Shown here: positions 35,002 to 42,478 of the stretch, piece after piece
How the letters are laid out: the number at the start of each line of letters is the position of its first letter
Position numbering within the stretch: the first letter of the stretch is position 1
Origin: Nocardia sp. NBC_00508
GTDB taxonomy: Bacteria > Actinomycetota > Actinomycetes > Mycobacteriales > Mycobacteriaceae
Direction: 5' to 3'
Assembly (NCBI RefSeq): GCF_036346875.1
Contig: NZ_CP107852.1
Location: 2,046,001 to 2,110,000, forward strand
DNA length: 64,000 nucleotides
Position numbers and translations under genes: made by a program
The notes under the pieces: generated by a model
Databases searched by the model: none
The model's input: the letters and a program-made list of their open reading frames with translations, nothing else
Told to the model about the DNA's origin: nothing

Positions 35002-36935
35002 CCACCGACAGCTGGCGCGGGCGCGTGGCGGAGGCGCTGGGCCGCGTCCCCGGACTGACCTCGCGACAGCGGTCATGCCTGGCCGAAGCCCTGCTGGAGC
35101 CGGACCGGCGCCTGCTCATCCATCGAAACGTGGCGCACCCGCCGGACGACCATGCCCACGCGCTTCTCGTCTGTGGCACAGGGCTTTTCGCGTTGCGCTT
35201 CGCCCAGGATGTCCCCGCGCGGCTGGACGGAATCCGCCGCCATGCCGAGGCGAGGTTCGGCAAGGTGCAGTTCGGGCGGGAGAAGGTCGTCGCTCACGAT
35301 GTGCAGCTCGTGCTGCTCGTTCCCGGCGAGATCGGCGTCGCCGCGGACGGTAGGTTCGCCCTCGCCGGACCGGCCGATCTCGATCGGGTGATCCGCACAC
35401 GACATCGGCAGTTGCGGCCGAGCCGGGTCCACGCGATCGCGAGCACCGTCGCCGACCAGACCCTCGACTACGACCTACTGGAGATCGAGGAGCCGGACGC
35501 AGCTCCAGCTCTGCTCGACCGGTCGGATGTCACTGCCCCACAGCGCGATGCGGCACTGCGGAGGCCGTTCCAGCACTGGATGACCTTCCTCGATCCCGAT
35601 CAGGAGGCGCTGGTGTCGCGCACGTACACCGGCCCCGCACGACTGACCGGCCCGGCAGGCACCGGCAAGACGGTCGTAGCCCTGCACCGCATGGCCAGGC
35701 AGGCGAAACGATCCACCGGACGGCAGCTGTACACGACCTTCGTCAAGACGCTGGCGAACTGTCAGGAAACACACTTCCGCCAGCTCGCGCCGGGGACCGA
35801 GAGACATGTCCAGTTCGCCGGTTTGCATGCTTGGGCGATGGATTTCCTGGGGCAGCGGATCGCGCCGCCGAGGCTCGATCCGCGCGGCGCCGATCGCGTT
35901 TTCGGCCGGGTGTGGGATCGGGCGAGAGCCGATTTCGAGACCATCGAGCCGCACGACAGCTACTGGCGCGAGGAGATCGACCGCGTCATCAAAGGCCGCG
36001 AGATCAACGATCTCGATGTCTATTTGCGCGCGGAACGCAACGGGCGCAATGGAATTCGACTCGATGATGTGCAACGCGCCGATGTGTGGCACAAGCTCTA
36101 CGTCCCGTACGTGCGCGACATGCGGACGCTGGGCATCTCCGACTACAGCGACGTCATCGCCATCGCGCTGGCCGAGATCCGCAACGAACCGCTCGCGCAA
36201 CCCTACGACGCGGTCGTGGTCGATGAAGTACAGGACATGACGCTGGCCGGGCTGCGGCTGGCGCACGCCATCGCGGGCGGAGACGGATCGAGTCCGCTGC
36301 TGCTGCTCGGTGACGGCCAGCAGCAGGTGTACGCGGGCGGCTGGCGGATGGCCGACGCGGGCATCACCTTGCGTGGCCGTGGCGAGATCCTCCGGGTCAA
36401 TTACCGCAATCGCCGTCGCGTCTGGGAGAACGCGGCGGGAATCGACGCGGTGAACGCGCTCGGCGATTTCGACGGCGACGGCGGTGTGGCGCTGCGTGAC
36501 GCCGATGTCACGTTGCCCGACGGCGCCGTGGACATTTGGCGCGGTCCCGACCAGTACCTGGAGAGCGCACTGGTGACCGGCATTCACGAGTGCGGCAAAC
36601 CGCTGTCCGATATCGCTGTGCTGACCAGGACGAATCAGGAAGTCGACCGGCTCATCGGCGCGCTCGACGCGGTCGGGATCGCGACGCTCCCCCTGACCGA
36701 CTTCAACGGAACACCGAGCGCCGCGGTCAAAGTCGGCACGGTCCACCGTGCCAAGGGCATCGACTTCGCGGCGGTCTTCCACCCGACCTGGTCCGACGAC
36801 GACCGACCGCGCACCGGAGCGAGCCGCGAACGGGCCGAACTCGCCGACCGCCAGAAACTCGTGGCGATCACACGGGCGCGCGACTACGCCTGGATCGGTA
36901 TCCGAGACGACCGCCTCGAAGCCGACCACACCTGA
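34998..36935 (+). CDS. UvrD/Rep-like superfamily 1 helicase
   Basis: 645 residues. Walker A is LTGPAGTGKTVVALHR (near residue 213), Walker B DAVVVDEVQDMT, with GDGQQQVYAGGWRM (motif III region), VGTVHRAKGIDFAAVF (motif V) and LVAITRARDYAWIG (motif VI). The N-terminal 190 residues precede the ATPase core and have no motif I can name; they may be a nuclease-like or DNA-binding domain. Role: ATP-driven DNA or RNA unwinding, possibly repair or defence. Start ATG 34998 is coupled to a small ORF. Confidence 0.88.
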   Translation: MTTDSWRGRVAEALGRVPGLTSRQRSCLAEALLEPDRRLLIHRNVAHPPDDHAHALLVCGTGLFALRFAQDVPARLDGIRRHAEARFGKVQFGREKVVAHDVQLVLLVPGEIGVAADGRFALAGPADLDRVIRTRHRQLRPSRVHAIASTVADQTLDYDLLEIEEPDAAPALLDRSDVTAPQRDAALRRPFQHWMTFLDPDQEALVSRTYTGPARLTGPAGTGKTVVALHRMARQAKRSTGRQLYTTFVKTLANCQETHFRQLAPGTERHVQFAGLHAWAMDFLGQRIAPPRLDPRGADRVFGRVWDRARADFETIEPHDSYWREEIDRVIKGREINDLDVYLRAERNGRNGIRLDDVQRADVWHKLYVPYVRDMRTLGISDYSDVIAIALAEIRNEPLAQPYDAVVVDEVQDMTLAGLRLAHAIAGGDGSSPLLLLGDGQQQVYAGGWRMADAGITLRGRGEILRVNYRNRRRVWENAAGIDAVNALGDFDGDGGVALRDADVTLPDGAVDIWRGPDQYLESALVTGIHECGKPLSDIAVLTRTNQEVDRLIGALDAVGIATLPLTDFNGTPSAAVKVGTVHRAKGIDFAAVFHPTWSDDDRPRTGASRERAELADRQKLVAITRARDYAWIGIRDDRLEADHT

Positions 36936-37014
36936 AAACAGCGCCCTCGAATCCCTCCTGGGAAGACGCGATTCGGCCGCTACACTCTGCGGGATCGACT
37001 GGGAAGGGGGCCGC

Positions 37015-37386
37015 ATGGACGCGGTTGTCAAGGAGGTCGCCGAGGAGGGCAAGCGCCTGATCGACCGTGCCTGGCTCGGCGAGCTCAGCCGCGACCAAGC
37101 GGTGCACATGTTCGTGCAGGTCGGCGACGGCATGGTGCGCTACGAGACCGCGCTCACCATCATCGACGACGGTGTGCGGCGGCTGAACGTCAACGCCAGG
37201 CGGCTGCGGATCCTGCGCTGGTGCACACTGCTGGAGATTCCAATCTTCAGCGCGTTCGCGGGGCTGGCCGTCCTGTTCGGCGACTACACCACCGCGGGCC
37301 TTTCGGTGTTGTTCCTGCTGATCCTGCAGGTGACCCACCGCACGATGCTCCCGAGTCCGCCATCGGTCCTTCGCCAACCGAAATAG
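37015..37386 (+). CDS. Small two-helix membrane protein
   Basis: 123 residues. The N-terminal half is helical and charged; residues 75-115 form two hydrophobic helices (LLEIPIFSAFAGLAVLFG and TTAGLSVLFLLILQVT). ATG 37015 has GGGAAGGGGG upstream. No family recognised. It lies 79 bp after the helicase gene and could be co-transcribed with it. Confidence 0.7.
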   Translation: MDAVVKEVAEEGKRLIDRAWLGELSRDQAVHMFVQVGDGMVRYETALTIIDDGVRRLNVNARRLRILRWCTLLEIPIFSAFAGLAVLFGDYTTAGLSVLFLLILQVTHRTMLPSPPSVLRQPK

Positions 37387-37425
37387 CCGCCTGGGCGGAG
37401 GGGCAGCGCACGGTTGCCGCCGGTG

Positions 37426-37593
37426 ACCGCGCGCATCCCGGTTACCTTCGCGGCCGTGCCGGCTGCGCTCGCGATCACCGGTTCGGTCAGTGCCCGGCTC
37501 GGCGGAAGCGATCGCGGGCGGGCCGTGCTCCGAGTGGTCATCGGCGGCGCGCTGGCCATGGCGGTCACCTACGGCATCGGCCGGCTCGCCCGA
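37426..37593 (+). pseudogene. C-terminal fragment of a VIT1/CCC1-type transporter
   Basis: Translation gives TARIPVTFAAVPAALAITGS, then VSARLGGSDRGRAVLRVVIG and GALAMAVTYGIGRL, the conserved end of VIT1/CCC1 iron/manganese transporters. The first about 180 residues of the family are missing, there is no start, and the frame then runs on through the opposite-strand CsbD gene without its own stop. It is a truncated remnant. Confidence 0.7.
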
Positions 37594-37617
37594 CGTCGCT
37601 GGGATCTGATCCGCGCA

Positions 37618-37791
37618 TCAGCGCCGGAACGCGTCCCGCAGCTTGTCCGCGGCGCGCTCCAGGTTGCCGCGGAACTGCTCACGACGCCCCTCGGACTGCA
37701 GCCGGGCGCTTCCGGTCGCCTTGCCGAGGAGTTTCTTCACCCTGCCCCGGGTGGCCCGCGCTTGATGCGCGACGCGATCTTCGAACTTCAT
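37618..37791 (-). CDS. CsbD-family stress protein
   Basis: 57 residues, Lys/Arg/Glu-rich, with the CsbD pattern RVKKLLGKATGSARLQSEGR and NLERAADKLRDAFRR. CsbD-type proteins belong to general stress regulons, and their molecular role is unknown. ATG 37791 is the only sensible start. It follows the DUF6131-like gene by 17 bp and the LapA-like gene further up, forming a three-gene unit behind a SigB/SigF-type promoter. Confidence 0.85.
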   Translation of the reverse strand: MKFEDRVAHQARATRGRVKKLLGKATGSARLQSEGRREQFRGNLERAADKLRDAFRR

Positions 37792-37808
37792 GTCCAATTC
37801 CGATGTCG

Positions 37809-37964
37809 CTAGTAGTACCAGCGGCGGCCACCGACCGGACGGCCCACCGAGCCCGCCACGAGCAGCACCAGACCGATGATCAGCACGATGATGCCCGCGG
37901 TAGTGAGCAGTGAAATTCCGAGCAGCCAACCGAGGACCAGGAGGATGAGGCCGAGAACGATCAT
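37809..37964 (-). CDS. DUF6131-like small membrane protein
   Basis: 51 residues: MIVLGLILLVLGWLLGISLL followed by a second helix and the C-terminal GGPVGGRRWYY. This two-helix form ending in an Arg/aromatic tail is typical of the small DUF6131 proteins of actinobacteria. ATG 37964 has AAGGAAA upstream. It sits between the LapA-like and CsbD genes in one operon. Confidence 0.82.
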   Translation of the reverse strand: MIVLGLILLVLGWLLGISLLTTAGIIVLIIGLVLLVAGSVGRPVGGRRWYY

Positions 37965-37988
37965 TGCCGTGTTTCCTTTTCTTGATAA

Positions 37989-38402
37989 TTATTTCGCAGT
38001 CAACGGTTTCGAGGTGGAAGCCGTCGCCCCACGGTCGCCCCGCGCGGGTGTGTGCAACCACCGCCGCCACGCAGGCTCTCCGGTGGTTCGCTCACCCGGC
38101 TCAGGGGTCCCTGCCGCGAGATCACGCCGTACCGCAGCCATCTCGCGACGTGACTGCCTGAGTTCACGACGTGCCGTCGCGCCTTGCCGGGTGACCCGCC
38201 AGGCACCGGACAGCACGAGCGCAAGCCCGAGCATCCCGATGGCGCCCAGCACGATCCCGTAAGCGAACAGCGCTCCGATGGAGCCATGGAACTGGTAGTC
38301 GAATACGGCGAATTGCTGAACCTCGCCGGTGTTGCCCACTACTGCGGCAACCCCGATAATCACCGCCGCGATCAAGACGGCGAGTCCGATGATGATGATC
38401 AT
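37989..38402 (-). CDS. LapA-like two-helix membrane protein
   Basis: 137 residues. The first helix is MIIIIGLAVLIAAVIIGVAA; then comes a short exposed stretch NTGEVQQFAVFDYQFHGSIG and a second helix (ALFAYGIVLGAIGMLGLALV). A basic cytoplasmic tail with TARRELRQSRREMAAVRR follows. The layout resembles LapA/DUF1049 proteins, though the match is loose. First gene of the stress operon, 40 bp downstream of a SigB/SigF-type promoter. Confidence 0.75.
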   Translation of the reverse strand: MIIIIGLAVLIAAVIIGVAAVVGNTGEVQQFAVFDYQFHGSIGALFAYGIVLGAIGMLGLALVLSGAWRVTRQGATARRELRQSRREMAAVRRDLAAGTPEPGERTTGEPAWRRWLHTPARGDRGATASTSKPLTAK

Positions 38403-38441
38403 GACAATCCCTGTTGCGTCGAGTCGTTGAACAACTCGGCT

Positions 38442-38466
38442 ATTCCCGCAGTCGGGACGATCAAAC
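38442..38466 (-). promoter_or_regulatory. SigB/SigF-type promoter (minus strand)
   Basis: Read on the minus strand: GTTT, 15 bases, GGGAAT. This is the -35/-10 pattern of actinobacterial general-stress sigma factors (SigB/SigF class). It points into the LapA-like/DUF6131/CsbD unit, 40 bp from the first start codon. Confidence 0.6.
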
Positions 38467-38482
38467 CCGAGCGAAACGGATT

Positions 38483-38507
38483 GTTTGACTCCGGTGAATC
38501 GGTGTAT
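38483..38507 (+). promoter_or_regulatory. SigB/SigF-type promoter (plus strand)
   Basis: GTTT, 15 bases, GTGTAT (consensus GGGTAT). It ends 9 bases before the ATG of the HMA-like gene, so the transcript would have almost no leader. It is divergent from the similar promoter at 38442-38466. Confidence 0.5.
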
Positions 38508-38516
38508 CCGAAACGC

Positions 38517-38708
38517 ATGACGTACACGATTACTTTGCACAATGTCTCTCGGGAGTCCGCCTCGGCCATCGAAGCGACACTGCGCGGCGTCAACGGCATC
38601 GATTCGGTCGACATCGATGTGCCGTCGGAGCGCGCCTTGGTGAATTCCACCCTCACCTACGGCGAAGTCCTCGACGCGATCCGGCAGACCGGAGCCTCCG
38701 CCTCCTGA
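38517..38708 (+). CDS. HMA-like small protein lacking CxxC
   Basis: 63 residues: MTYTITLHNVSRESASAIEA, then TLRGVNGIDSVDIDVPSERA and LVNSTLTYGEVLDAIRQTG. The spacing follows the beta-alpha-beta-beta-alpha-beta heavy-metal-associated fold, but the metal-binding GMxCxxC loop is NVSRESA, with no Cys. It has no ribosome site and probably has a leaderless mRNA from the SigB/SigF-type promoter. Function unknown. Confidence 0.75.
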   Translation: MTYTITLHNVSRESASAIEATLRGVNGIDSVDIDVPSERALVNSTLTYGEVLDAIRQTGASAS

Positions 38709-38787
38709 TCGAGTCTTCAGCCGCGCGGGCCGGCGGCCGGCCGGATTCGGGCACCTTCGGGCGCTGTCACGGAGGTGTCAACGCATC

Positions 38788-39999
38788 ATGCGTATCCGAC
38801 GCGAGGCAGTGCGAGATGATGGCCGGGTGACGGACGTGTTCGACCCCGAATTCGCGCGAGACCCGTGGCCCACGCTCGACCGGCTGCGTACCGGGGGCGG
38901 CGTGCATCGCATCCGAACGCCCGACGGTCCCCCCGCCTGGCTGGTGACCCGATACGGCGACGTGCGGGCCGGACTGCTGGATCACCGGCTGTCCACCCAG
39001 GTACGGTACGCGAACTCGGACGACTATCGCGGTTTCGCCGTGCCACCACCGCTGGACAACTTACTCAACGCCGCCCCGGCCGACCATGCCCGACTGCGCG
39101 GTCTGGTGACCGCCGAGCTGTCGCCGCGACGGCTGGCCGAGTGGTCCGGGCTGGCTCCCGACCTGGTGAATTCCTTGCTGCGCGACCTGGATTCGGGCGA
39201 GCCGATCGATTTCGTCGAACAACTGGCGGTGCCGCTGCCCGCCGCGGTGCTCGGCGAGCTGCTCGGCCTCGACGAGCCGACCCGGGAACGCCTACGCGGG
39301 TGGGCGAATTCGACGTTGCTCCCGTCAGGGTCGCCTCCGCGCGCCCGGGACACATTGACCACAATGCTGGCGATCATCACCGACACCACCGCACACGCGC
39401 GAACGCACCGCACGAACACGGTGCTGGGCCGCTTGGTGGCCGCGCACATGGACTCCGGGTCGCCAACAGCCGACGAACTGGCCGGGCTGCTGTTCTACCT
39501 GCTGTTCGTCTGGTACGAGGTGCTCGTCGATCTGGTCGCCGGTTCGGTGCTCACCTTGCTCGGCCGCCCGGATCAGCGGGAACTGCTGCGCGCAATGCCC
39601 GACAAGCAGGGAGCCGTCGACGAGCTGCTGCGCTACCTTTCCCCGCAGGTGCTCGCCGGACCGCGCTTCGCGACAGCCGAGCTGACCATCGGCGAGACGA
39701 CGATCCAGCCAGGACAGACCGTGCTGCTGTGCCTCGCCTCCGCCAATCACGATGCCGAAATCTTCGCCAGGCCTGAGGAATTGGACCTCACCAGGGACCG
39801 CGGCGCGCAGCTCGCACTCGGCTACGGCGTGCACGCCTGCCTGGGCAACGCGCTCGTGCACACGGTGACCGCGGCGGTTCTGGACCACGTCCTGACCCGG
39901 TGGCCGGATTCGGTGCTGCTGGTGGACGAGCGGGAGATCGTCTGGCGCTCCGGCTTTCGGCATCGCGGACCGCTCGCGCTGCCGATGAAGCTCCGATGA
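38788..39999 (+). CDS. Atypical cytochrome P450
   Basis: 403 residues (390 if GTG 38827 is used). K-helix DELLRY (ExxR) and the haem loop LALGYGVHACLGNALVH (Cys near 351) are present, with Leu replacing the usual Phe that begins the haem loop. The I-helix reads LFVWYEVLVDLVAG, so the AGxDT motif is lost and no Thr follows the Glu. GGAGGTG precedes ATG 38788 by 11 bases. It is a single gene whose substrate and partners are unknown. Confidence 0.88.
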   Translation: MRIRREAVRDDGRVTDVFDPEFARDPWPTLDRLRTGGGVHRIRTPDGPPAWLVTRYGDVRAGLLDHRLSTQVRYANSDDYRGFAVPPPLDNLLNAAPADHARLRGLVTAELSPRRLAEWSGLAPDLVNSLLRDLDSGEPIDFVEQLAVPLPAAVLGELLGLDEPTRERLRGWANSTLLPSGSPPRARDTLTTMLAIITDTTAHARTHRTNTVLGRLVAAHMDSGSPTADELAGLLFYLLFVWYEVLVDLVAGSVLTLLGRPDQRELLRAMPDKQGAVDELLRYLSPQVLAGPRFATAELTIGETTIQPGQTVLLCLASANHDAEIFARPEELDLTRDRGAQLALGYGVHACLGNALVHTVTAAVLDHVLTRWPDSVLLVDEREIVWRSGFRHRGPLALPMKLR

Positions 40000-40075
40000 G
40001 ATGGGGCGAGCGACGATGATCGCCCCACCTGCTGCCGCTCTCGGGCACCGGGCCTCTCGCGGTTACCTACCCCGC

Positions 40076-40163
40076 GGATCATCCCCGCGTGTACGGGGAA
40101 TGCGTGCCACGCCATCGCGGAACACAGCTCCCCGGGGAGACCACACCGGCATGCGCTGGCGGA
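40076..40163 (+). CRISPR. Relic CRISPR-like mini-array, type I-E-like repeat
   Basis: GGATCATCCCCGCGTGTACG followed by GGGAATGC (40076-40103) matches the type I-E repeat of many actinobacteria at about 23 of 28 positions, including the CCCCGCG/CGGGG stem. After exactly 32 bases (40104-40135) comes a degenerate second copy starting GGAGACCACACCGGCATGCG at 40136, with a CCGGC/GCTGG stem. Repeat plus spacer gives the 60-base type I-E period. No cas genes lie in the window. Only one spacer, so it is a relic or a chance hairpin. Confidence 0.5.
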
Positions 40164-40193
40164 GCATGGACGAGTATGATCTACGACACATAC

Positions 40194-40208
40194 CCTGTCA
40201 ACTACAGG
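40194..40208. promoter_or_regulatory. Inverted repeat at the HTH gene start
   Basis: CCTGT-5 bases-ACAGG lies 4 bases before the ATG of the HTH regulator and overlaps its AGGAG ribosome site. It could be an autoregulatory operator; the arms are short. Confidence 0.35.
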
Positions 40209-40212
40209 AGAC

Positions 40213-40665
40213 ATGCTGATCATGGGGGAGGTTGCACACCCGTTCACCCGGGCTCTCAACGCGCTGATCAACGGAATGCATCCGCCCGCGAGCAAAGACG
40301 GACGGCCGCTGGAGATCACCCACCGAGCCCTGGCCGAGGACATCCACCACACCACCGGAGCGCGGCTGTCCGCGAACTACCTCTGGAAGCTGCGGACCGG
40401 GCAGGCGGTGAACCCGTCCTACGAGACGCTCGAGGTGTTCCGCGGCTACTTCGGGCTGGACAGCCTGGACCCGTTCACCGATCCGCAGCTTGCCGCGGCG
40501 CGCGGCAGCGAGTTGGCATTGATCAACGCGCTCAAGGGAGATGCCGAACACGAGGCGCTGGAGTTGGTGCTGCGCGACGGGCTGCAACAAGGTACGGTCC
40601 GCGCGGAGTCGGTGCTGGCGATGCTGGATATCCTGCGGCGCATCGAGAACGAAGACCGCGAGTGA
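40213..40665 (+). CDS. Small HTH (XRE-like) regulator of a three-gene module
   Basis: 150 residues. ITHRALAEDIHHTTGARLSANYL then WKLRTGQAVNPSYETLEVFR is an extended XRE-type helix-turn-helix, followed by a helical C-terminal half (LRDGLQQGTVRAESVLAMLD). ATG 40213 is close to AGGAG; ATG 40222 is an alternative. It is upstream of an ImmA/IrrE protease and a MAB_1171c-type membrane protein, a set that recurs in actinobacteria. By analogy with ImmA-ImmR, the protease may cleave this protein. Confidence 0.85.
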   Translation: MLIMGEVAHPFTRALNALINGMHPPASKDGRPLEITHRALAEDIHHTTGARLSANYLWKLRTGQAVNPSYETLEVFRGYFGLDSLDPFTDPQLAAARGSELALINALKGDAEHEALELVLRDGLQQGTVRAESVLAMLDILRRIENEDRE

Positions 40666-40710
40666 GCGATGCGGATCGCGGCGTGGAGCAAGGACGGAGG
40701 TGACCATCCG

Positions 40711-41226
40711 GTGCCGGATCGTCGATGGTTGCGCCGCGAACTGCGTGGCCTCGGGCTACCCGGCCGGTTCACCGTCGGCGAGCTGGCCGAGGCGGTGGCC
40801 GAGCACCGCGCCCGGCCGCTGCGGCTTCGCCCGGAGAACTTCCCGGTGACCGGTCTCACCGGCGGCCTGCTGGTCACCGACGCGATCGATTTCATTGCCT
40901 ACCAGCGCAATACCTCCAAAGTGCACCAGGACCACATCGTGTGTCACGAACTCGGCCACCTGCTGGCCGGGCATCGCACCGTCGACGTGCGCGGCGCGGA
41001 AGCGGTGCGACTGCTCGCCCCGAATATCGACCCGGCGGTGGTGCGGCGCATGCTCGGCCGCACCAGCTATGCGCAGCCGCAGGAGCAGGAGGCCGAGGAC
41101 ATCGCGAATATGCTGATGGCCCACCACATCACACACTGGACCGCCCGGGAGGAGTGGGTGCTGCCCGATTCCGCGCCCGTCACCGCGCGCCGGCTGCTGG
41201 ACGCGCTCGGCCCAGGACAGGGCTGA
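40711..41226 (+). CDS. ImmA/IrrE-family metallopeptidase
   Basis: 171 residues. Zinc motif HELGHLLAGH, with a downstream EQEAEDIANMLM Glu ligand, as in ImmA/IrrE proteins. These proteases inactivate repressors. GTG 40711 is chosen because GGAGG stands 10 bases upstream; ATG 40669, 3 bases after the preceding stop, would add 14 residues. Middle gene of a three-gene unit, 4 bases before the membrane-protein gene. Confidence 0.85.
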   Translation: MPDRRWLRRELRGLGLPGRFTVGELAEAVAEHRARPLRLRPENFPVTGLTGGLLVTDAIDFIAYQRNTSKVHQDHIVCHELGHLLAGHRTVDVRGAEAVRLLAPNIDPAVVRRMLGRTSYAQPQEQEAEDIANMLMAHHITHWTAREEWVLPDSAPVTARRLLDALGPGQG

Positions 41227-41230
41227 GCCG

Positions 41231-42478
41231 ATGTGGTTCGCGGTGGTGTACGGCGGCATCGGCGCCTTCGCGTTCGCAGCGTTTCTGTGGCGCGTCGGCC
41301 TCGCCATGCGCAGCCCGGGCAATCCCGCACGCTGGGCCGTCGCGTTCGCGATTCTCGCGGCGGGCATCGGGTTCGAAGCCGCTGTGCCGCAGACCTATAC
41401 CTGGCTGGGGGACGTTTCCGGCAGTCCCAATCTGGCTTCGCTCGTGGTGTACGGCGCTGTCGCGACCGCGGTCCTCGCCCAGATCGTCTGGACCGGGTTC
41501 ATGGTGGCGCCTCAGGAGCCGGATAGTCGTGCCCGGCGACGCATCCTCGCGCTGCCGTTGCTCGTGCTCGCGGTACTGGCACTGCTGTTCACGGTGGCCC
41601 CGGTGCACGACGAGAGTCATCCCACCGACTTCGACGACCATTACGCGAAGGTTCCGCTCGCGGTGGCGTTCCTCGGTGTCTATCTCACCGTGTACTCGGC
41701 CGCGCTGATCCGGATCATTCTGCTGTGCCGCAGGTGGATCGGCGAGGTGGATCGAGTCTGGCTGCGGCGCGGCCTGCGGCTGCTCGCGGTGGGCAGCGCC
41801 ATAGCGCTGGGCTACAGCGTCGGCAAGGTGGTCGCGATCGTCGCGGCGTGGTTCGACATCGGGCTGCGACGCCTCAACACCGACATCGCGCCCGCGTTCG
41901 CCAGCCTGGGCGCGACCGTCATGCTGGTCGGCTACTTGTGCCCCTCGCTGGCCCCGTGGCTGCTGAACACGGTCGCGCGCCTGCGGGCGCTGCCCCGGCT
42001 GCGTCCGCTGTGGCTCGCTCTGCGCGAGGTGGCTCCGGAGCTGGCGCGCACGTCGTCGCTGCGGCGTCCGGCGACCCGGGATCGGGTGTACCGCAGGGTG
42101 ATCGAGATTCGCGACTGGCTGCTTCGCCTGCAACCGCACCTGTCCGCCGAGGCGAGCGCAGTCGCCGAGCATCTGGCGAGCGCACTGGAGGTACCGGAGC
42201 GCACACGGTCCGCCGCGATCGAAGCCGCGCGCATCGCCGCCGCCCTGCGGGCCTACCGGCTGGGGCTGCCACCGACCCTCGACGGCGAATCCTTCACCGA
42301 GCCGAACCAGCCCACGCTGGCCGGCGAGCTGGCGTGGCTGGTCGAGGTCGCCACCCAGTTCGACACCGCACCGCTGGTGCCCGCGACACTGGCCACGCTG
42401 GAAGCCGGCTCCGCTGGGGTCAGTACCGGCGGATCGGAACCGGCGCACGACGGATCGGAACCACCGACCACCAGGTGA
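41231..42478 (+). CDS. MAB_1171c-type multi-pass membrane protein
   Basis: 415 residues. Seven hydrophobic helices occupy about residues 1-245, and the C-terminal about 160 residues are a soluble helical domain (PLWLALREVAPELARTSSLR and SAEASAVAEHLASALEVPER). This matches the MAB_1171c family, annotated as putative transporter though no transport motif is visible. It is 4 bases after the ImmA/IrrE gene and shares the operon. Its 3' end overlaps the convergent DUF418 gene by 59 bases. Its function is unknown; a sensor role would fit as well. Confidence 0.82.
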   Translation: MWFAVVYGGIGAFAFAAFLWRVGLAMRSPGNPARWAVAFAILAAGIGFEAAVPQTYTWLGDVSGSPNLASLVVYGAVATAVLAQIVWTGFMVAPQEPDSRARRRILALPLLVLAVLALLFTVAPVHDESHPTDFDDHYAKVPLAVAFLGVYLTVYSAALIRIILLCRRWIGEVDRVWLRRGLRLLAVGSAIALGYSVGKVVAIVAAWFDIGLRRLNTDIAPAFASLGATVMLVGYLCPSLAPWLLNTVARLRALPRLRPLWLALREVAPELARTSSLRRPATRDRVYRRVIEIRDWLLRLQPHLSAEASAVAEHLASALEVPERTRSAAIEAARIAAALRAYRLGLPPTLDGESFTEPNQPTLAGELAWLVEVATQFDTAPLVPATLATLEAGSAGVSTGGSEPAHDGSEPPTTR

